From Bradyrhizobium sp. 4 (lineage in GTDB: Bacteria; Pseudomonadota; Alphaproteobacteria; Rhizobiales; Xanthobacteraceae): a stretch of DNA of 64,000 nucleotides. Below are positions 45,469-53,813 of this stretch, one piece after another. The stretch covers positions 1,364,001-1,428,000 of the forward strand of contig NZ_CP064686.1 of the NCBI RefSeq assembly GCF_023100905.1, given 5' to 3'. The notes under the pieces are model-generated. The model was not told where the DNA came from, did no database searches, and saw only the letters and a program-made list of their open reading frames with translations. Within the stretch, counting starts at the first letter, position 1. Each line of letters opens with the position of its first letter. The position numbers and the translations under genes are program-made.

Positions 45469-46534
45469 GGGCCGCCTCCCGCTTTGCTTCCGCCAGATCG
45501 CTTGCCATCATCTCCTCGACGAGCTGGGCGAACGTGTGCTTCGGCTTCCAGCCGAGCACCTGATGCGCCTTGCTGGCGTCGCCGACGAGGAGATCGACCT
45601 CGGTGGGGCGGAAATAGGTCGGATCGATCTTCACCACCGTCTTGCCGCTCGTCTCATCGACGCCGGTCTCCTCGACCCCTGCTCCACGCCATGCAATGCG
45701 GCGGCCGAGCTGGGCGAACGATAGCTCGACCATCTCGCGCACCGAGTGCATCTCGCCGGTGGCGAGCACGAAATCGTCGGGCTTGTCGGCTTGCAGGATC
45801 TTGTGCATGCCCTCGACGTAATCGCGCGCGTGGCCCCAGTCGCGCTTGGCTTCGAGATTGCCGAGATAGAGCGTCTCCTCCAGCCCGACCTCGATACGGG
45901 CGACAGCGCGCGTGATCTTGCGGGTCACAAATGTCTCGCCGCGGATCGGGCTCTCGTGGTTGAACAGGATGCCGTTGCTGGCGAACATGCCATAGGCTTC
46001 GCGGTAGTTCACCGTGATCCAGTAGCCGTAGAGTTTTGCCACGCCGTAGGGCGAGCGCGGATAGAACGGCGTGGTCTCCTTCTGCGGGATCTCCCGGACG
46101 AGGCCGTAGAGCTCGGAGGTCGAGGCCTGGTAGAACCGCGTCTCCTTCTCCATGCCGAGGATGCGGATCGCTTCCAGCAGCCGCAGCACGCCGATCCCAT
46201 CGGCATTGGCGGTGTATTCGGGACTCTCGAAGCTGACCGCGACGTGGCTTTGGGCGGCCAGATTGTAGATCTCGGTCGGCCGGATCTGCTGCACCAGCCG
46301 GATCAGATTGGTCGAGTCCGTCATGTCGCCGTAGTGCATCAGGAACGGCACGTCCCCGAGATGCGGGTCCTGATAGAGATGGTCGACCCGCGCAGTGTTG
46401 AACGAGGACGAGCGCCGCTTGATGCCGTGCACGACATAGCCGAGCGACAGCAGATATTCGGCCAGATAGGCGCCGTCCTGTCCAGTCACGCCGGTGATTA
46501 GAGCGACCCGCCGTTTGCTCTCTTGGTTTGACAA
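45449..46534 (-). CDS. noeL: NoeL, GDP-mannose 4,6-dehydratase
   Basis: A 361-residue SDR enzyme for the first step from GDP-mannose toward GDP-fucose. Family motifs: ALITGVTGQDGAYLAEYLLS, GIKRRSSSFNTARVDHLYQD, MHYGDMTDSTNLIRL, NLAAQSHVAVSFESPEYTAN, the catalytic STSELYGLV and YPRSPYGVAKLYGYWITVNY (Y-x3-K). It precedes nolK on the same strand. A nod box upstream of it was searched for and not found. Confidence 0.93.
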   Translation of the reverse strand: MSNQESKRRVALITGVTGQDGAYLAEYLLSLGYVVHGIKRRSSSFNTARVDHLYQDPHLGDVPFLMHYGDMTDSTNLIRLVQQIRPTEIYNLAAQSHVAVSFESPEYTANADGIGVLRLLEAIRILGMEKETRFYQASTSELYGLVREIPQKETTPFYPRSPYGVAKLYGYWITVNYREAYGMFASNGILFNHESPIRGETFVTRKITRAVARIEVGLEETLYLGNLEAKRDWGHARDYVEGMHKILQADKPDDFVLATGEMHSVREMVELSFAQLGRRIAWRGAGVEETGVDETSGKTVVKIDPTYFRPTEVDLLVGDASKAHQVLGWKPKHTFAQLVEEMMASDLAEAKREAAHGKRTV

Positions 46535-47662
46535 ATCGTTGCTCTGCGCAGGCTAATGTCGGTCCCCGATCGACGACGTCAATCGCGTCTGGCCTCTTCG
46601 AAATGCGCAAGCGTCACGCTCTCGAACGGCCGAGTTCTGGACTCTGTATAGGCATTGCATCAAGCGCTCAACTGTACGGAGGTAACCTTCCACATCGAAA
46701 GGGTTTTGAAGGACTATACGAAAGTTTGTAGTCCGGAAGATTCCGTTCGGCCTTCGTCAGGCGTTTCTCGGCGTGGGCGCGACCAATGAAATTGCGGCGC
46801 GGATGGGAGGTAAGCAGACCCGTTTGGCCGAGAAGCGTTCCACAGTCCGTTCGTGGTCAACTCGCACGTTGAGCCAGCGAGTTTCCCTCATTTCGTGTCC
46901 TTGCCTAAGAGTTTTCCAATCTTGCTGTTCATCCAGTGCAACCGCGAGCAAGCCGGCCAAACAAAGCATTGAAATTCGTTCTCTGTCGCGCAGTACTTAT
47001 CATCGTCGATCATTTCTGGACAATCAAGTTGGTGATCTGGCAAGCAAAAGTGAAGGCGCGCATACTGCCTCCGTGCTGTTTGAGTTCACAGAAAAACGCT
47101 GGATGAATGAGGCCAGTGCTATATGGGACCTCAAGGGGGTTATCGCGACGATTAGTGTGCCCTGCGCCCCCGAAGGGCGAATTCAGTAGCGAAAGGCATC
47201 TGGCGGTTCATTGCTCGCGAGTGGCCACGGAATCAACAACAATGGTGCGTTTAGCGGGCGGACGATATGGCTCACAAGGTCAGTGCTCGGTTCGGCGACC
47301 ATTCCGCCGGGGGTGTTTTCCGCGCTCGCAAGCATGTCTTCGGGCCGGCCGTAGTATGACCAGGCAAAGCCCGCATGTGGGTGAATTAAGCCGCCTCGAG
47401 CACGTGCCGCTGCCATTGAAACCGGCGGTTTGCTGGTCCCGAGCGCCCCTTCTCTTGTCGGCAAAGTCCGGTTCTTGAGCAAGCATTCTGCGGATAGCAG
47501 CCTGAGCTGACGGATCAACTGCGTTCTACCTTAACTATCACACTTGATTTGCAGCCCCTCGGCAGAAGGAAGTCGGATGAGCTGCTCGTCGAGAGTGGAG
47601 AGGTCGAGCCGGGTCATTAAACCAAGTGCCCCCGCTCGAATGCGCCGAAAGCAGCGTAAGCT
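46535..47662. other. Long intergenic stretch
   Basis: More than 1 kb with no supported gene. A minus frame (47183-47518) contains HPHAGFAWSYYGRPEDMLAS, which looks protein-like but has no recognised family. The upstream region of noeL at its left edge has no recognisable nod box. Confidence 0.4.
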
Positions 47663-47815
47663 TTAGAGGCGCGTCTCGAAATAAATCGCCGGATTATCGG
47701 GTTCGAACGCGGTGTTTCCCTCAATCATGGTGCCGAGATCAATCTTCAGTCCCTCGCGGGTATAAACTTCCACATCATCTCTTCCAAGGCGCTCACATGA
47801 GCTTCTCCATAATCG
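47663..47815 (-). pseudogene. Protein fragment of unknown family
   Basis: The minus frame ending at TAA 47663-47665 reads ERLGRDDVEVYTREGLKIDL, then GTMIEGNTAFEPDNPAIYFE; it looks strongly protein-like, but no start codon fits and the upstream frame loses sense near 47800. Probably the surviving C-terminus of an island gene. On the other strand a 52-aa frame from ATG 47797 (MSFSIIARQVLMGLIAGSAF) could be a tiny exported protein; the two are nearly back to back. Confidence 0.35.
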
Positions 47816-47982
47816 CTCGTCAGGTCCTGATGGGCCTCATTGCCGGATCGGCGTTCGGCTCTTGGGCAATCGTCAGGCCTGCACCTCGAGCAGATCCAGC
47901 TCGCGGATCTATCGGCAGCTCTCTTGCTCCCGCGATGACCGCTGCCCATGCCTAGCACTTGCGCGGACTCGTCTCGCGTTGT

Positions 47983-48219
47983 TCATCTAGTCTGCTTTCG
48001 TTCAACGAGGCTGCGTCCGTCCGACCATGGCATGACGTGCATTCGGGAATAGTGATAAGCGCACCACGATGACAGCTTTTGGCGAGGCGCCGTCACAACG
48101 GGGGCGCCGCACATATACGCGGCTCCCGGATCGCCATTCTTGAAACCAACAATGGCCCGGCATTGGCCCTCACAGTGATCGACGAGCAAGACCCTGTTGG
48201 ATCCATCGGGTCCTCTCAC
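47983..48219 (-). CDS. Small Cys/His protein, GcrA C-terminus-like
   Basis: A 78-residue protein (GTG start). The core CRAIVGFKNGDPGAAYMCGA, then SSWCAYHYSRMHV carries a C-x(n)-C-G-x(n)-C-x2-H pattern reminiscent of the C-terminal segment of the cell-cycle regulator GcrA (CxW..P....FCG....SYC..H). The resemblance is to a short motif only. It lies ~270 nt downstream of promoter element E, after a 42-aa ORF. Confidence 0.4.
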   Translation of the reverse strand: MRGPDGSNRVLLVDHCEGQCRAIVGFKNGDPGAAYMCGAPVVTAPRQKLSSWCAYHYSRMHVMPWSDGRSLVERKQTR

Positions 48220-48340
48220 ATGACCGCTCCGGGATACCGCATCGATCTCGCGGCGGCTGGTTTGGAACTCAGTGCCCGCAAACGTCTTGCGTAGCCTCCA
48301 AGGCTGGATTGGTCCTTCTTACATGTGGGCGATCTTGTCT

Positions 48341-48469
48341 TCATAGGGCCGGCGATTGCGTGGACAGGACAGAAAGTGCGTTCTTCGGCTGAGCGCGATC
48401 CTCAGCCGCCTTGGCAGAAGACCTCTCATCGCAAGCGGTCGGCCTGCTCCGCTGGAAGCGGCCGAACAT
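48341..48469 (-). CDS. Tiny ORF (42 aa) right after promoter E
   Basis: Starts at ATG 48469 with a strong ribosome site (GGGAGC, 5 nt spacer) and begins MFGRFQRSRPTACDERSSAK; hydrophilic, alanine/arginine-rich. Its ribosome site and start fall just where a transcript from element E should begin. The DNA around its start resembles that downstream of element F (CAGCT..CGAGC..GGCCG..CTTCC), so the two loci share ancestry beyond the promoter. Confidence 0.4.
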   Translation of the reverse strand: MFGRFQRSRPTACDERSSAKAAEDRAQPKNALSVLSTQSPAL

Positions 48470-48488
48470 TGGTGCTCCCTAGCTGTGC

Positions 48489-48519
48489 ACTCTACAATCT
48501 GACGCTACGTATGATTCAA
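48489..48519 (-). promoter_or_regulatory. MerR-type promoter element, copy E
   Basis: Leftward: -35 TTGAAT (complement of 48514-48519), 19-nt spacer CATACGTAGCGTCAGATTG, -10 TAGAGT (48489-48494). It sits ~20 nt upstream of the well-placed ATG of the 42-aa ORF, which makes it the most convincing target promoter besides copy C. Confidence 0.5.
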
Positions 48520-48520
48520 T

Positions 48521-49352
48521 CCCCCTCCGAGCTTATCGCGTGAATATGTCGAACCCGTATTCGTTGCCAGGAGCCAGCCGCAGACGAGCAGGGCGGGAGG
48601 CGCTTCACCAAGGCAGTTGGCTTTGGGTATCAATCGTCTGCGGAAGGCGCAGCTCAGGTCCGCTCGAGTGTGCGCGCATAGCTACCCCCAGCTGTGAGGC
48701 TGCTCGTCGGTGGCCACGAGTGATCAAGCGAATCAATCAAGCTTACTTGAATATGTGGATAGGAGGTGCCTTGGCGACGGAAACGATCGCCCATGGCTGG
48801 AATGCTCTGGCGAGTCTGTGCAAATTGGCTTTGTCTATCCAGCCGAGCTCTCCCGCTGTCACCATCGTAATGGGGCTGCTTCCCGGGAGTTGTCGGTGCC
48901 GCGGCGGCTGAGAAGATTGGAAACGAGATCAATCGGCAGCCCGTTAACCTGGTCAAAGAGCCAAGCTCCCGTCAGGTAACCCAACAGTGACTTCGCCGTT
49001 CTAGATAACCTTGAACTATGGACGACCTCGAAAGGCGTCGTCAGGTGCAGGCCACACCGGGTTGATCATCGCGGGTTCGATATTTGTGGGAAGATTTGCC
49101 GAGCGTCACGTTGGAAGTCTAAGCGGAACTCAGCCCTGGTCCCATTGAGAGCATCGCGGCTCGAGTCCAGATTGGCGCGTTTGCTACAAGCGCGTTGGTA
49201 TTGAAGACTTGCTACGCCGACTACTCCAGGTCGGCCGGGGGAAAGACCGCGGTTTCGGAGGCAAATGGCTGTTGGAACGAGCGGCGCAGTTGGCCATGCT
49301 CTCTGATGGATGGGCGGGGCCTTATAGCGGGCGCCGATCGGCGTCCTCCCAT
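48521..49352. other. Intergenic, no firm gene
   Basis: Mostly featureless. A minus frame ending at 48859 reads LLGYLTGAWLFDQVNGLPID, then LVSNLLSRRGTD and is protein-like, but has only a weak TTG start; it may be a ~40-aa peptide or a relic. Confidence 0.35.
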
Positions 49353-49619
49353 TCATCTTGAGGCGCGAGCGATTGTTAGGCCGGCATTCTCCAGCACATC
49401 CAAAATCGTTTCAGCTACCGCCCGCGGATCTCGCTCGTCCTCTTTGCTAACGTTACAGGCCAAGGTAACTGCGATGATCGCGTGCGCTGTTTTGCGCTGG
49501 AGGCAATCGTATTCGGCATACTCACCGCAAGTATTGCAGTTGATCACTGGTCGGCCGCTCCAGGGATCGTGCATTGCGATCTCGCACCAGTTATCTGTGT
49601 GACATTTCGGACAGAGCAT
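49353..49619 (-). CDS. Small zinc-ribbon hypothetical protein
   Basis: An 88-residue protein with two cysteine knuckles typical of a zinc ribbon: MLCPKCHTDNW and VINCNTCGEYAEYDC, then a helical tail (RKTAHAIIAVTLACNVSKED, DPRAVAETILDVLENAGL). No signal peptide. It is leftward, several hundred bases downstream of promoter element F. No named family recognised. Confidence 0.5.
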   Translation of the reverse strand: MLCPKCHTDNWCEIAMHDPWSGRPVINCNTCGEYAEYDCLQRKTAHAIIAVTLACNVSKEDERDPRAVAETILDVLENAGLTIARASR

Positions 49620-50105
49620 AGATCGAGATTTCCTTGTGGTCTGACCTCGCGCGCTCCAAGGCCATCAGTTGAACGGCCGCTTGCTAGCCAAAGCTGTAGA
49701 AGTCATTGCTACTCCGAAGGCCGTGTTGCCCGTCTTTGGATACGAAAAACGTCATGGACGCGGCGGCGGAGGCAATCCAGGCACCCGAGGGCGGCTTCGG
49801 CATGAGCGACCAGTCGACGCATCTCTGGCGAGAATGCTGGCAACGGTGTATGCCTGGAGCTACCTGTTTTGGCGTAAGCAAGCTATTGCAGGTTCGCCGC
49901 GGCCGCATCACGGCTACGTAAGATGAGTATGGCCTCCAACTTCCATTCCACTCTGAGCTGCGAGGCCCCGATCTCCAGACGTCGACCTTCTGCGTGAGCA
50001 CTCTGTCAAATCGGGCAACCGCAACGCGAGGATGCTGCTGCATCTTAGAATCCGGTTCCCCTCCTGGCTTCGTCGCCACACGTGCAATGATTCGCCGAGG
50101 CGACT

Positions 50106-50204
50106 TCACTGCGGCGCCAGGGACAAGGCGGGCGTTCTGCAATCTGGGCGCCAAATGACACACTCGAAATTGTGTCGCCCGGAAGCTGTTCTACGGCCAA
50201 CCAC
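50106..50204 (-). CDS. Tiny ORF (32 aa) after promoter F
   Basis: GTG start at 50204, beginning VVGRRTASGRHNFECVIWRP. It occupies the same place relative to element F as the 42-aa ORF does to element E, and the GTG-GTT-GGC start aligns with ATG-TTC-GGC there. It may be a diverged or decayed copy. Confidence 0.25.
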   Translation of the reverse strand: MVGRRTASGRHNFECVIWRPDCRTPALSLAPQ

Positions 50205-50222
50205 GCTCGCCAGCTGTAAGAG

Positions 50223-50253
50223 ACCCTACAATCTGACGCTACGTACGATTCAA
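50223..50253 (-). promoter_or_regulatory. MerR-type promoter element, copy F
   Basis: Leftward: -35 TTGAAT (complement of 50248-50253), 19-nt spacer CGTACGTAGCGTCAGATTG, -10 TAGGGT (50223-50228). Nearly identical to copy E in the spacer (one difference). Confidence 0.5.
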
Positions 50254-50444
50254 GCCCTAATGTCTAGAGTCGCGCATTCGCGCCCTTTGCCGCGCTTGCT
50301 GCGAGCGGGTTGTCGCATCTCAGACATCAACAGAGCGGTCGGCAGATAACGGCAAATGAGGTGCTTTTGCGAAAGCCAACCTACGGGATCTTACGTAGGG
50401 CATGTGTCGCATTTTCTTGATCTAAAAATTGCATCGTCTTCCGC

Positions 50445-50633
50445 ATGAAGGAAAAAAAGCTGTTCTCAGACGCCAAACATTGGAGAAGCCGTGCTGAAGC
50501 GACCCGAAGAAAAGCGGAGTCGCTCGAGGACGACACATCCAGATGCAGGCTCCTCAAGGTCGCTGAAGAATATGATAAGCTGGCTCGCCTCGCGGAGGGG
50601 CGGCAAAGAAATGAGCTTGACGGGCAGTTCTGA
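50445..50633 (+). CDS. Small helical hypothetical protein, 62 aa
   Basis: Reads MKEKKLFSDAKHWRSRAEAT, then RRKAESLEDDTSRCRLLKVA and EEYDKLARLAEGR. The pattern HWR-RAE-R--AE---D--S---L--A--YDKLA-RAE is very common among short proteins in bradyrhizobia, often in many copies; function unknown. A helical hairpin is likely. Confidence 0.65.
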   Translation: MKEKKLFSDAKHWRSRAEATRRKAESLEDDTSRCRLLKVAEEYDKLARLAEGRQRNELDGQF

Positions 50634-51481
50634 TCGCCACCGGGCGGACGGTTGCACCGATCGTCAACGCCTTGTGACCCCGGCGCGGGTGTCTCTCCGT
50701 TGGAGCTCACAGCCCGTTAGCTGAACTGCGAAACTGCGTCATGCCGTAAGGCCAATGAGCTAGGCTGCTGAACGAGTGCGGTCCGCGCGTCCGAGCCTCT
50801 GACCATGAATCCATTCTGAGTCGCGGGGCCGGCCACATAGATGACGCATTGACGGTGTCTCAGGCGGCAAGCCGGCTAACCGCTAGACATGAGAAGGATG
50901 AGATGAAAGCCCACCGTCAGGTCGTCGAATCAAAAGCCTCTCGCTCGATGAACTGGCGAGGCATTGGCGTCGCGCTTTGCATCATGTGCTGAAGCCAGGA
51001 CTTTTGTTTGGGTGACAAAGTAGCCGGTTCGCCGGATCATGCCACGCGAATTGGCTTCCGCCGCCATTTTGGCGTGAGGCGTTTCAGTCGAATTCTGGCA
51101 CCTTGCACCAAGCACTGCTGAGCTCAACGCCATACATTGCGGACATGTTCAGGCGAAGAGGCGAGCAGAAGCTCCTGCTGGAACGGCTTGCCAAGACGGG
51201 CCATCATAGATCTCTGCGCAGATTGTCTGCATGAGGCCGGGTTCGCAACGAAGGCGCGAATGACAAGAAAATTGAAGAGACGATCAGATGTCGAAAGACA
51301 AACCCAAGAGAACTCCCCGGTGAACGATGCGGATAGAACCGATGTTCTTCATCCAAGTAGGTTCGGTGCAGATGATCAGCGGTAGCTGGGGCTGCCCATG
51401 CCGGGGTGCCAGCCGTTCGATGTGCGACTCGGACAAGACGAGTGGTGCCGGATGCAACTCTATCGGCCAAAAGGAGGACGC
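50634..51481. other. Intergenic, no firm gene
   Basis: A minus frame at 50930-51133 (RGMIRRTGYFVTQTKVLASA) has some protein-like character, but nothing else supports it. The ribosome site AAAGGAGG at the right edge belongs to the next gene. Confidence 0.35.
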
Positions 51482-51901
51482 ATGAGGAGGCACAGTGTAG
51501 AAAGACTGGAAGCGGGGCGCGTTCGCGAGGGCCAATTCGCCACTGCACCAGGGTCTGGCCCTTCTGGTCTCTTCTTCGTGCAGGGGCCTTGTGGCTGCCA
51601 ACTCAAGATCATCGGCTTGATCCGTCCGGGATGGGAGCATGTCTCAGTGTCGACGCCACGGCGATCTCCAAACTGGGAGGAGATGTGCCTCGCTAAAGAT
51701 ATGTTTTGGGATGAAGAGGAATGCGTGATGCAGCTGCATCCTCCTCATTCGCAGTATGTGAACAATAGTCGCTATTGCCTGCATCTCTGGAGGCCGACCC
51801 GTCAGGTCATTCCGATGCCTCCGGCAGCCTTCGTGGGCATCGTCGGGCTCGGGCCGTCTGAAGCGGCAACTCTGTTTGCGCAGATGAGTGCGACACCTTA
51901 G
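51482..51901 (+). CDS. DUF7694-like hypothetical protein
   Basis: A 139-residue protein with a perfect AGGAGG upstream of ATG 51482. Residues ~65-130 read VSVSTPRRSPNWEEMCLAKD, MFWDEEECVMQLHPPHSQYV and YCLHLWRPTRQVIPMPPAAFVG. W-x-E-M-x--KD-FW-EEE-V-Q-HPP-S-Y-N---LHLWRP is the signature of a short family frequent in phage and island DNA (DUF7694 by recollection). Biochemical role unknown. Confidence 0.6.
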   Translation: MRRHSVERLEAGRVREGQFATAPGSGPSGLFFVQGPCGCQLKIIGLIRPGWEHVSVSTPRRSPNWEEMCLAKDMFWDEEECVMQLHPPHSQYVNNSRYCLHLWRPTRQVIPMPPAAFVGIVGLGPSEAATLFAQMSATP

Positions 51902-52301
51902 CGGATCTCGCCCCGCCGATGCCAAGTCGCGCGGTGGCGACATAATCGAGAGTCCCGCGGAGTTGCTCACCACAGCGCTCGCAGAGTCGGCTCGTCGAGG
52001 CCGCCGTTTATTGTGCGGAATGTGACGCGCATAACAACACCGTTGAGGATTCAGCCAGGTGAGCAGATCCGTCGCTCCGTTATACAAGGCGCGCGGCCAA
52101 ATACATTTGCATCGGAAGAGGCTCCTACGGGGCGCAACTACCGGACGCACCGCCTAGTTACCTGAGTGAGGCGCGCCTGCGGGGAAATCCGGCATGAGGG
52201 GGCGGCGATTAGCCTGATATGAGCGCCATGCCCGCGCAACTCGGCGATATTTCTCGTTCAATACAGGGCAAGAGTGTTGCTTTGCGGAGCTACGCACGAC
52301 C
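51902..52301. other. Intergenic before the bio cluster
   Basis: No supported gene. The promoter of the biotin cluster would be expected here, but no specific signal or BioR-type operator could be recognised. Confidence 0.4.
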
Positions 52302-53322
52302 TTGTCGTCTGTACAGAGCGAAAATCTTGGGGGTGCTGTGGAAGTCGAAGGCAATAGCGGCCGCAACGGCGCGCCGGTCCGTCGCGACTGGGAACGTGCC
52401 GAGGCGGAAGGGGTTTACGTGCAGCCAATTGCCGAGCTCCTATTTCAGGCCCAGACCGTTCATCGCGGTAATTTTGACCCAAACCACGTCGAAACCGCAA
52501 GCCTAACTCAGCATCAAGACCGGCGGCTGTCCTGAAGACTGCGCCTACTGCGCACAGAGCGTGCATTACGACACTGGCCTGAAGGCGACTCGCTTGATGG
52601 ATCGCGCTGATGTGGTCGCCACCGCGCAGCGCGCCAAGGCGGCCGGGGCGAGTCGCTTCTGCATGGCCGCGGCGTGGCGCAGTCCAAAGGACCGCGACCT
52701 CGATAAGGTCTGCGACATGATTGCCGCCGTTAAACGTGTTGGGATGGAGACGTGCGTAACGCTCGGCATGCTCACGCCAAAGTAAGCCGCACGGCTCGCC
52801 GACGCCGGCCTCGACTTCTACAATCATCACGTGGACACTTCACCGGAGTTCTACCGCAGCATCATCACTACCCGGGCCTTGCAAGATCGGATCGACACTC
52901 TTACGCGTGTGCGCGAGGTGGGGGTCAAAGTCTGCTGCGGCGGCATTATTGGCATAGGTGAGCACGTCGATGACCGTCTCGGCATGCTGGTACTACTCGC
53001 CAATCTTCCCAACCATCCGGAAAGTGTACCGATCAACCTGTGGAACGAGGTGAATGGGGTGCCGGTGAAGGTCACGGCGGAGCGTCCCAATCCGATTGCA
53101 CTGGTGCGCCTGGTGGCGACCGCGCGGATCATGATGCCCAAGAGCGTCGTACGATTGGCCGCCGGGCGCCAGTACATGAGTGATGAACTCCAAGCCCTAT
53201 GTTTCTTGGCGGGTGCGAACTCCATCGTTTTCGGCGATGTGTTGCTGACTACCAAAAACCCGCAACTTGACGGTGATGTAAGTTTGTTAGCACGGCTCGG
53301 CATTACGTCTGGACTCGCTTAA
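52302..53322 (+). pseudogene. bioB: bioB (biotin synthase), broken
   Basis: A radical-SAM biotin synthase can be read through two frames. Its N-terminus (RRDWERAEAEGVYVQPIAEL, FDPNHVETAS) is in one frame; an extra A in CCTAACTC near 52505 shifts to the frame of SIKTGGCPEDCAYCAQSVHY, with the C-x3-C-x2-C cluster ligands. Then a TAA at 52783-52785 interrupts TLGMLTPK*AARLADAGLDF; the sense continues in the same frame to 53322 (VCCGGIIGIGEHVDDRLGML, FLAGANSIVFGDVLLTTKNP). So two lesions. The true start is unclear. It heads the bioB-panD-bioF-bioD-bioA cluster. Confidence 0.85.
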
Positions 53323-53372
53323 GCCATCAGAACAACGGCGCGCTGCGCGCAAGCCACTAGCGTAGGTAAGAA

Positions 53373-53726
53373 ATGCAGATTGTCTTGATGAAGGGAAAGA
53401 TTCATTGCGCCTGGGTAACTGAATCCGACCTGCACTTTGAAGGCTCGATCTCGATTGATCGCGCACTTTTGGACGCGGCCGGCATCCTGATTAACGAACG
53501 CGTCGAACTCTACAACCTCGAGACGGGGGCACGCTTTGCAACGTTTGTGACAGAAGCGCCGCAAGGGTCCGGCACGGTAGACGTGAACGGTGCGGCGGTG
53601 CGATTGGCGATGCCCGGCGATAGGATAAGCATCGTTGCATGCGCCTCAGTTGACGAGGGGGAGGCAAGAATCTTCAGGCCGCGCATTGTGCTGGTTGACC
53701 GACAAAATCGCATCGTGCCGATTTGA
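53373..53726 (+). CDS. panD: PanD, aspartate 1-decarboxylase
   Basis: A 117-residue pyruvoyl enzyme making beta-alanine for pantothenate. The self-cleavage site is present in LHFEGSISIDRALLDAAGIL (Gly-Ser), with ERVELYNLETGARFATFV, GSGTVDVNGAAVRLAMPGDR and the ending VLVDRQNRIV. Length is normal and the frame intact. Its insertion between bioB and bioF is notable; pantothenate and biotin genes also travel together on Mesorhizobium symbiosis islands (recalled). Start ATG 53373. Confidence 0.9.
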   Translation: MQIVLMKGKIHCAWVTESDLHFEGSISIDRALLDAAGILINERVELYNLETGARFATFVTEAPQGSGTVDVNGAAVRLAMPGDRISIVACASVDEGEARIFRPRIVLVDRQNRIVPI

Positions 53727-53813
53727 ATCCAACAAGCTAACCGCCGTAAAGACCCCGTCGTTGGCGGCCAGTTGGGAGTTTTGCGGCGTCGATCCTTGCT
53801 CAGCGAGTGAAGA

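Noticed and set aside
45163..46501. Open frames of about 250 aa on the plus strand
   Set aside because: Antisense shadows of nolK and noeL caused by GC-rich codon use.
46535..47200. nod box upstream of noeL
   Set aside because: No stretch with the ATC...GATTTTACCA-type blocks in the leftward orientation was found.
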